Notes under the pieces: generated by a model
The model's database searches: none
Told to the model about the DNA's origin: nothing
The model's input: the letters and a program-made list of their open reading frames with translations, nothing else
Assembly (NCBI GenBank): GCA_037903475.1
Contig: JBAJFG010000041.1
Coordinates: 1,736,001-1,800,000 of the forward strand
Direction of reading: 5' to 3'
DNA: 64,000 nucleotides
Source: Ancylostoma caninum
Taxonomy: Eukaryota; Nematoda; Chromadorea; Rhabditida; Ancylostomatidae
Shown here: positions 57,553-64,000 of the stretch, in pieces
Numbering within the stretch: the first letter of the stretch is position 1
How the letters are laid out: every line of letters starts with the position of its first letter
Made by a program: the position numbers and the translations under genes

Positions 57553-60500
57553 TTATTGTGCTTTTGGCAGATGTGTGAAGAACTCGATTTGCATGTCAGT
57601 GTCGCTGGCAACACCAGCCAGCACTGTGACCAACTTGCTCAAAGACGCGAATTGTCTCATGAATGCGTTGCTAACAGGAGTGCCAGGTGGAACCACTGGC
57701 GCTTTGAGCAGCAGTGATAGGATGGACAGAACCTGGAAATTTTAGCTTTTTGATTGGAGTCACTGTAAAGGCTTTCTGTGCTTACTTCGTGGAATGGACG
57801 GAACTGGGCATCCGTGGCGTCAGCGTAGCGGATCCTAGTTGCCAGTTCAGTCAAAATAGCTAGATCATAGATCAGAGGTGAAGCTAGCAGTGAATCCTCG
57901 CAGGTATTGTGGATGACAAATGTTTGGCGGCCACCCATGAATATGCTGGAAGTACGTGCTGGTTGTTAACTGGACATCGTCTCTGAAATCTATGGCTAAC
58001 CTGCAGATATATTCGTCCATAGCCCTTTTTGAGTCCCCGACGAACGGCACATATTTTATCACGATACAGTGATCTGGATTTTTGCCGGTTGGATACAGAA
58101 TCTTGTTGGCCTGCACCATATCATCAACAACCGAAGATTTAGAGATCTCCTGAAGTGGTCAAAATGTGATTTCTCTCTAGTTTCCTGAAGTCAATTGTAA
58201 CCAACCTTTGATCTGAATTGTCTCGCTTCGCTAAGGTTCTTTCCATCGTTGTTACCGAGATGGTTGTAAGATACGATTGACTCTGGCTTCAGTCCGCTGC
58301 TGACTAGGAAGTCCACCAATGCCGATTTAATCTTGGTCTGGCCAGATTTAAAGTCATCTCCGCCAACGAAGACGTTGTGCTGAAAAGGAGGTTCACTATG
58401 GGTTTTGTTTTGTGCGCGGCGTTCTTCTCCTCGAGGCCGCAAAAAGGCCACTACCATCGAGGCTCATCGAAAATTCTATAATGTCGAGTAAGTCGAAAAT
58501 TTGAATGTTCGAACAAGTCAGAAAAGCACGACCCATATGCAAAGAGGAGTAATGCTAAGGGCTTCTTATTTCTGGAATGCTCGAGTATTTAAATCGGTAC
58601 AAGAAACGTGCAACAATGGGAAAAAAGTGAGTGGTCAAGGAAATTCACCGGTCCATTCTCAAGCTGAACACCTTACCAGTGAAGGTCAATCATTATTGCA
58701 CTAACATACAGATGTAATGACAGGGGGACGCAGTCTCTTTGCCCGCGGTACAATAAAGATTGACCTTCCCTGTACATTGAAAAATATTAGCATATCCCCA
58801 TATCCTTTCCTGTACACATTCGCAACTACACGCACAGCATACCTGGTGGGCAAGCTCTATGATTCCTGGAACGAGTGTATTTTGCGGTGATCCATTGATA
58901 TAGTGAGCGCCTTCCAATATAGCAGCCACAGCGAAGATATTCGATGGTGAAACCTGTGCAGGTACAGTATATAGGTAATATTTTGATCAAATTCCTATGA
59001 AAAGTACCTCATCAGCGCTCTTATCTATTGAAGCCAACATCTGTTCAGCGGTCATGTTGAGTCCGTCAACGACGTCGGTGTAGCGTTCCGTGTTTGCTGT
59101 CCATAGCACAATCACGCATTCTGAACTGGGATAGACAGTAGCTTTTTCTTAGTTAGCTGAAGAGATGAACCCAGGGACTCATCCGATTTTCGTTGAATTG
59201 CTGTTAGTTGATACTACGACTTTCAGCGAGGTATTCTTTTCCCACTGTGAAACAGCATGCCTAACGGGAAACTTTCTGTTCGAGGGGTAAGGATAAGTTC
59301 AGCCACAGTTACTCGAGTAAGGCGAAGCTGCCGAGCTCTCCAGGCAAAAGACTCCATTCACTTGCACGACAACAAATGAGCTTATTTTTATTATATACAA
59401 GCAGTTCCTCTCTAGGTTAAAGTCGCCAGCTTTCGTGTGTGTTGTTCGAGCTACTTTGCTGATTCCTATGCTTACCTAGATCATGTTTCTCCTTGAAGTT
59501 ACGAATATCTCGACGAATATGCGCAAGGTGCTGCTTCTTATTCGTTCCGGGGATGACGTTGTTGGCTCTGTCACCCTGGTTAGCCGCGATAAAGTCCGGG
59601 TAGTAGATCGACGGCATAGGTACGATCGGCTCCATATAGGGGCGAAGCTTTTCTTGGAGTTCCGGCTCGAATACCTGAAGTGGTTATGGAATTCTTGCTA
59701 CCAAAATGATGCAGTGAATGTAGTGTCGCATTCGCTTTCTGAGGTTGAATTCTAACTTTAGTTTTTCTGAGTTGTGGATCGTAGTATGGCATTCAGAAAA
59801 ATCCAAATCTATCTCGATTGTGCTTGCCCCATTAGTCTTCACAAGGATTTTTTTTGCAAGAATATTCGAATTGCAAGGAATTAAAATAGGGTTTTGTATG
59901 CGGTACCTTAGCGCGAATCATGGCCTCATAGAGGTTTTTGTTGTTGATATCCCAGCCATCGATGATAAGATCATTTGGAGAAAGAATAGGGATGATTTCA
60001 TTGAAAGGAACGTGGATCTGTTGTTCCCCATCCCATCCAAGATGAACAGTCGATGCCTGTGTGACGGATCTGAAGTGGAAAACTTCAGGGAACAATTGTC
60101 CCGTGGACGGTATCTTTTACCTACCCGAAGTAGTTGGCAGTTTGTACACCGTCCTTCGTTCGCCATGTCATATGTTTTTTGTTGGCGTAGATGGCTCCAA
60201 CGGACGTTGAACCGTTGTTGCCACCGAGCCCAACAAGTAGCAGCCCTGAAAAGACAAAAGCTTATGATTTTGAACTATGTACACTATTCGTTTGGGGCTC
60301 ACCGGTTTTCTTTGGCTTTAGCTGTGTTTTGAACAAGTACTCGTGTTCCTTCGGTGACACCTTCAGTCCTTCGGCGGTGTGCGAGAAGTGGTTCTTGCGA
60401 TAGTGGAATGTCGTTTCGATCTCATTCCCGTCACAGCGAACGTAGGGCGAGTCAACGATCAACTGTAATAGGATGCCTTTTGGTTGGATTTGTTGACAAA

Positions 60501-62122
60501 ATCTAGATATTCATTGCTTTTTTTCAAGTTGAATTGTTTTTTCACGTTCATTCTGCTGAAAACTTGCCTTGATGAGGAGGTACTGAGGTTTCAAGATGGT
60601 AACGACATTGTTACATCACTGTAGGTAGTAGTGAACGTAGATTGGCGTAGCTGAGCCTCATAGAAACATTTTTATTGCGAGTTTTGCAATCAGTTTTGAG
60701 CGATACCTCAAATGCAGCCTCATCTCCTACCTCGCTTAGAATCGTTTCTGAGATTCTTATAATGCTAGGATCGACCGCTGTTTTCGATCAAGGTATTATA
60801 CATAATTTCTTGCAGGAAGTGCCAAAATCCGTTTCTACGTCTACTATTCGAGGGAGGATGCATACCAGTAGGAGATATCTGCCTAAAAAGCACCTTATCT
60901 TCGCGAGTATGTGTGCAGAAGTACTGCATTCACAAAAAACTCCAATATATGTACAGCGATTGAAAAGGGGTTTTTGGCACTTTTGTAAGGAATGATGCAA
61001 AACCACTAATCTCAAGAGCTACTCTCAGGCGGTAGCATGTTTTCATGGATACGTGCGTCCTGCGCAAGGTGTGCAAAGCATATGTATTGATTGTGTTGCT
61101 GCAGAGTAATATTCTGCTGCATAGTAATATTCTGCTGCATCGATGATGGCAAAGTGTTTCAGACGATAGATTTAAGTGCCATGTACTTCTGCCATGGCAA
61201 CGCGACGAGTAAAAAAAAGTCGTGGCCGTAAATCTACGAGAACACCACACAGCTTATCTCTACTCGGACCATGGGCATGTTTTTTTATGGTCTGGATAAC
61301 ATCAATAGAATAAAAACAAGGAAATAATGATGAATTGAAAGATTAAGATATGCAGATTGTATGCGCCCCATTTGTTTCGAATCCACAATAGCATAAAATA
61401 TGGATGTGGATTACATAAACATGGAGGAGCGAAAGCGAAAAGTACATTTGTGGATGCGGAACTAAAGTATGAAAATCGTCATTGTTTTGCAACGGGTCCC
61501 TTTCCTTCTCTTTCGATGGCGGGAATGTCTTGAAAATCATGGTAAACGCTGCAAAGGTTCCCTCCTCTGGAAAGGGAAAAGAGATTATGGATCAGTAGCT
61601 GCTCAGAAATTTCTAGTCTCATTTGTGCTGTAAGGTTTTAAATTGATACCTTATATTAGGAAATCGTACGTATCGCCCAAGTGAAATTCAAGAAGTTGAT
61701 CTACAGCGAAATTCATGGATGTGGACAAGTTCTCCAGACAGATTTATGTATATTTTGCATGAATAACTTGCAGTGTGGATCAGTAAGTTGTGGTATTAGC
61801 ATTTTGCTCGGCCAACTTGTCCAGCATGGCTGATCGGGGAAATTGAACCTTACTAGAAGCGTTCGTTAATCCTGTTACTAAAACTGCTGCTCTTCAAACT
61901 GAACAGTTTCATGTCTGTTTGCATTCAGCCCCCTCCTCCTCCGCACCCCCACCCCTTCTAATTTCCTGGCTAGAGCTGTTGCTGCATGAGTTTCGATTGT
62001 AAAAAGTACTTGTTTTACTTGGAGAAGACTACTAGTAGTGGAATTGGATGTGGATTACTCACCCTTCTGGGCATCTGCTCCGCTTGCGTTGCTCCATTGC
62101 ATCCATTGCTAAGACCGTTCAT
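57553..62122 (-). CDS. inos-1: inositol-3-phosphate synthase
   Basis: Eleven phase-consistent exons encode 529 aa, 5' to 3' on the minus strand: 62122-62063, 60462-60303, 60245-60125, 60069-59907, 59674-59476, 59120-59008, 58953-58843, 58379-58206, 58149-58001, 57945-57786, 57732-57553. The enzyme converts glucose-6-phosphate to inositol-3-phosphate with NAD, the first committed step of inositol synthesis in the cytosol. Family blocks occur in order: [13 protein letters not shown] (NAD-binding loop), [95 protein letters not shown] and [12 protein letters not shown]. Length matches yeast (533) and human (558) enzymes. The first exon ([10 protein letters not shown]...) is the least certain: it fits by phase across a 1.6-kb intron, while an alternative exon with a GC donor at about 60,565-60,605 cannot be extended upstream. 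Confidence 0.95.
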
Positions 62123-62131
62123 GTCGAATGT

Positions 62132-62142
62132 GTTACCCTAAA
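62132..62142 (-). promoter_or_regulatory. inos-1: candidate trans-splice acceptor of the inositol synthase gene
   Basis: On the minus strand TCTTTTAG precedes GGTAACACATTCGAC and the ATG by 15 bp, the usual spacing for a spliced-leader acceptor. Confidence 0.35.
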
Positions 62143-63492
62143 AGACAATTCTCACATCTAGAAACACATTTAATTCTGAAAGCAATTTCACACGAGCAGA
62201 GAACAGGATGCTGGTAAGGCTCATTTTGTATAAACGCAGCGTAGAAATGATCGCGGTTGACCTTGTCACGACTTTTATAAACTTGTAGGAAATCTGATAT
62301 GTTGGTGTAATAAACATTGCAGCAGTCTGCCTGTCAGACCGTCTATGACAAAGCAATGCACATTTAGCAGTTATCTAACTTGCTACATAGGAGAGAGAAA
62401 AGGTGAGATTCGAGGAGCAAAAGCTATTTCAAGGATATTTCTCGATGGGAGTTGACTCCCAGCTCGTCAGCTTGCATAGTGAGTGCCTTTCCGGAGGCGG
62501 ATGTCTGGCTGAATGGGCTGAAAGCAACAAAACACTAGTGGAAAATGGAAGAAACGTCGAGCGATGTTAACGTTTTGCAGGTTCTGCACTCATTAGCGCC
62601 GGAGAGCTTGTGTGGTATTGATTTTGTTGCTTCTCAACGAAGCTGCATAGTAACCGGCATGAGGAAACCGAGAAAAGGAGTAGCCTCGCAAAGGGAAATG
62701 CTGTTTAGCGATTGCTCGCGAGGAGATCGTAAAAATTGCAATATTTAAATAAACTTTCTTAAATCTATCAACTCCGATTTTTGTTGGGGTGGATAGGGCA
62801 GAAGAACGGGCCGAGTCATATCTATAGGAATGACGTGGATGTCAATTCTTAGCAAGGAGACGACACTGTAGGTGCTGACAGATAATCACGTAATGAGGTG
62901 AGATGTCTGCTGTCACCTCATAGATGTGTTTTTCCATCGCTGCGCATCGCGCAGTGGCTTGCACTTGTGCTATTCAGTATGCACTATTTATGGGAAAAAT
63001 GTGGAACTTGAGCGTTCTTATGTGATTTTTGAGGACTAAACAGCTAAAATTCAAGAGGAATTTCGAAAATCGAGTTAAACCACCGTGTAAGCAACTTCTC
63101 ATCAGAAATCGAGTTGTCTCATCGACCCGTTGACAAGTGCGCCATTTTTGCACGTCTCCAAATTTTCGCAAGTTGTCGCTCCTTTTTTCTGCCCCAGAAC
63201 TTTTATGTGAATTCCAATAAGGTTTTTATAATCATGTTAACTTATCCGTATTGAGACTCTACTATTTAATAGAAACTTTGAGACATGAAGGCTCAAGAAT
63301 CTCACGGATTGATCCCTAAAAAAGATGCGGCTCACCATTCGCGCTCTCATCAGTGGGATGTTATCTTTTAGGAGTCGTTGTAGTGAAAAAAAAGGTTCAG
63401 GAGTCACATAGATGAAAAATGCCCACTGGTTTTTGTTACTCCAGGTCTTTTGGCTTTGATCATCGGCTGATTCATGGCTCTGCCATTTGTCG
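62143..63492. other. upstream region of the inositol synthase gene, no firm gene
   Basis: A 67-codon plus-strand frame at 62,545-62,748 is followed by TTTAAATAAA but shows no domain or splice structure and is not called as a gene. Confidence 0.3.
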
Positions 63493-63798
63493 ATGAACGT
63501 GTCGCTCGTCGTGTGTGTTCTCTTCATAATTACGCAACCTCATAGACCCTGCGATGGAAACTGTATTTGTGAAGAGAACGATGGCGAACGTCCTCCCTTT
63601 TACCTATGTTTCGTCCGATTCAATGCGGCCCCCAGTTGGGAAATGGGATTTCGTATATCTTGGAAAAAGATCAGAAATAGGCAAGAGTGCTATGGAATAG
63701 TCAAGAAATGTCGAAGGATGTTCCATTACGTTAAAGGCAGAGGCCCTTCTCGTTTGCGTGTTAAAGGTATTCACATATCCCAGATCTCGCCATGTTGA
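63493..63798 (+). CDS. possible small secreted Cys-rich protein
   Basis: An uninterrupted 101-residue frame starts MNVSLVVCVLFIIT, a convincing signal peptide, followed by a basic mature part with seven Cys (CDGNCIC, then single Cys spaced along the chain, the last residue being Cys). Small secreted Cys-containing proteins are abundant in parasitic nematodes. No family is recognised, and further exons may exist because no transcript evidence is available. Confidence 0.4.
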   Translation: MNVSLVVCVLFIITQPHRPCDGNCICEENDGERPPFYLCFVRFNAAPSWEMGFRISWKKIRNRQECYGIVKKCRRMFHYVKGRGPSRLRVKGIHISQISPC

Positions 63799-64000
63799 CC
63801 AGTAATGTACACATACAGGCTAAAATGCGGCGAAAGCCCCGTTTTTGGAAGGGTCGAACTGGCTACATTTTTGGAGCACGGAGGCGGACCGCTCCAAGCT
63901 GTGCCAGCTGCGTGCCACAGCTGCAGCGTTGGCCAACCGGTCTTGGCGTGTTCAATCGATAAGATCAGCGGCTTCACACCCCAACTCGGGTTAGCAAATT
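63799..64000. other. right-edge sequence, probably part of a repeat
   Basis: GC-richer sequence with AGCTGTGCCAGCTGCGTG and CACAGCTGCAGC motifs. The minus strand is open over 63,771-63,977 without a recognisable domain. Confidence 0.25.

Noticed and set aside
60560..60605. Extra inositol synthase exon with a GC donor (ending PQYLLIK)
   Set aside because: Upstream it runs directly into a stop in frame with no usable acceptor or start; the exon at 62,063-62,122 joins in phase and has its own acceptor and ATG.
62545..62748. 67-codon frame followed by AATAAA as a gene or as an XPF exon
   Set aside because: No match to the XPF nuclease or any domain; too short to support alone.

Overview
The window looks like nuclear DNA of a clade V (strongylid, hookworm-like) nematode. 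Host genes have many short exons (about 55-200 bp) with TTTCAG-type acceptors. Their proteins are full-length matches to animal families, and AG acceptors sit just upstream of the start codons, as expected for spliced-leader trans-splicing. The space between genes is filled with nested transposable elements of kinds common in nematodes: RTE and CR1-like retrotransposons, mariner, hAT-like elements, MITEs and an envelope-bearing BEL/Pao element.

Layout. 1-370: possible last exon of an unidentified gene. 4,835-11,187 (+): a complete 14-exon polo-like kinase. 12,980-17,115: a ~60-bp minisatellite split by a nest of dead elements (CR1-like fragment, then an RTE copy that was itself split by a mariner). 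17,473-17,916: 222 uninterrupted GT units. 18,225-18,886 (-): part of a small Cys-rich membrane protein gene. 19,188-21,214: a hAT-like element with AT-rich subterminal repeats and a mariner relic inside. 22,987-26,201: a nearly full-length RTE retrotransposon with an 11-bp target duplication. 26,519-26,993: a large foldback palindrome. 27,834-37,890: a young BEL/Pao endogenous retrovirus with two 356-bp LTRs that differ at one base. 38,307-41,908: MITEs and other inverted-repeat elements. 42,651-49,387 (+): a complete 17-exon BTB-BACK-Kelch gene of the KLHL2/KLHL3 (Drosophila kelch) type. 50,785-56,121 (+): 14 exons of an XPF/ERCC4-family gene, covering only the helicase-like half. 57,553-62,122 (-): a complete 11-exon inositol-3-phosphate synthase gene. 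63,493-63,798 (+): a possible small secreted protein.

The host genes do not form an obvious pathway: mitotic/meiotic kinase, CUL3 ubiquitin-ligase adaptor, DNA-repair nuclease subunit and inositol synthesis. XPF and inositol synthase converge. XPF coding sequence stops being recognisable before its nuclease domain, 1.4 kb before the inositol synthase stop codon.

The most unusual material is in the BEL element. It has a 1.15-kb leader with repeated stem-loops whose stems show compensatory changes, one in-frame TAG between reverse transcriptase and RNase H, and an identical 188-bp inverted duplication that breaks the envelope reading frame. All exon models were assembled by eye from reading frame, splice-site and family considerations and have not been checked against transcripts.
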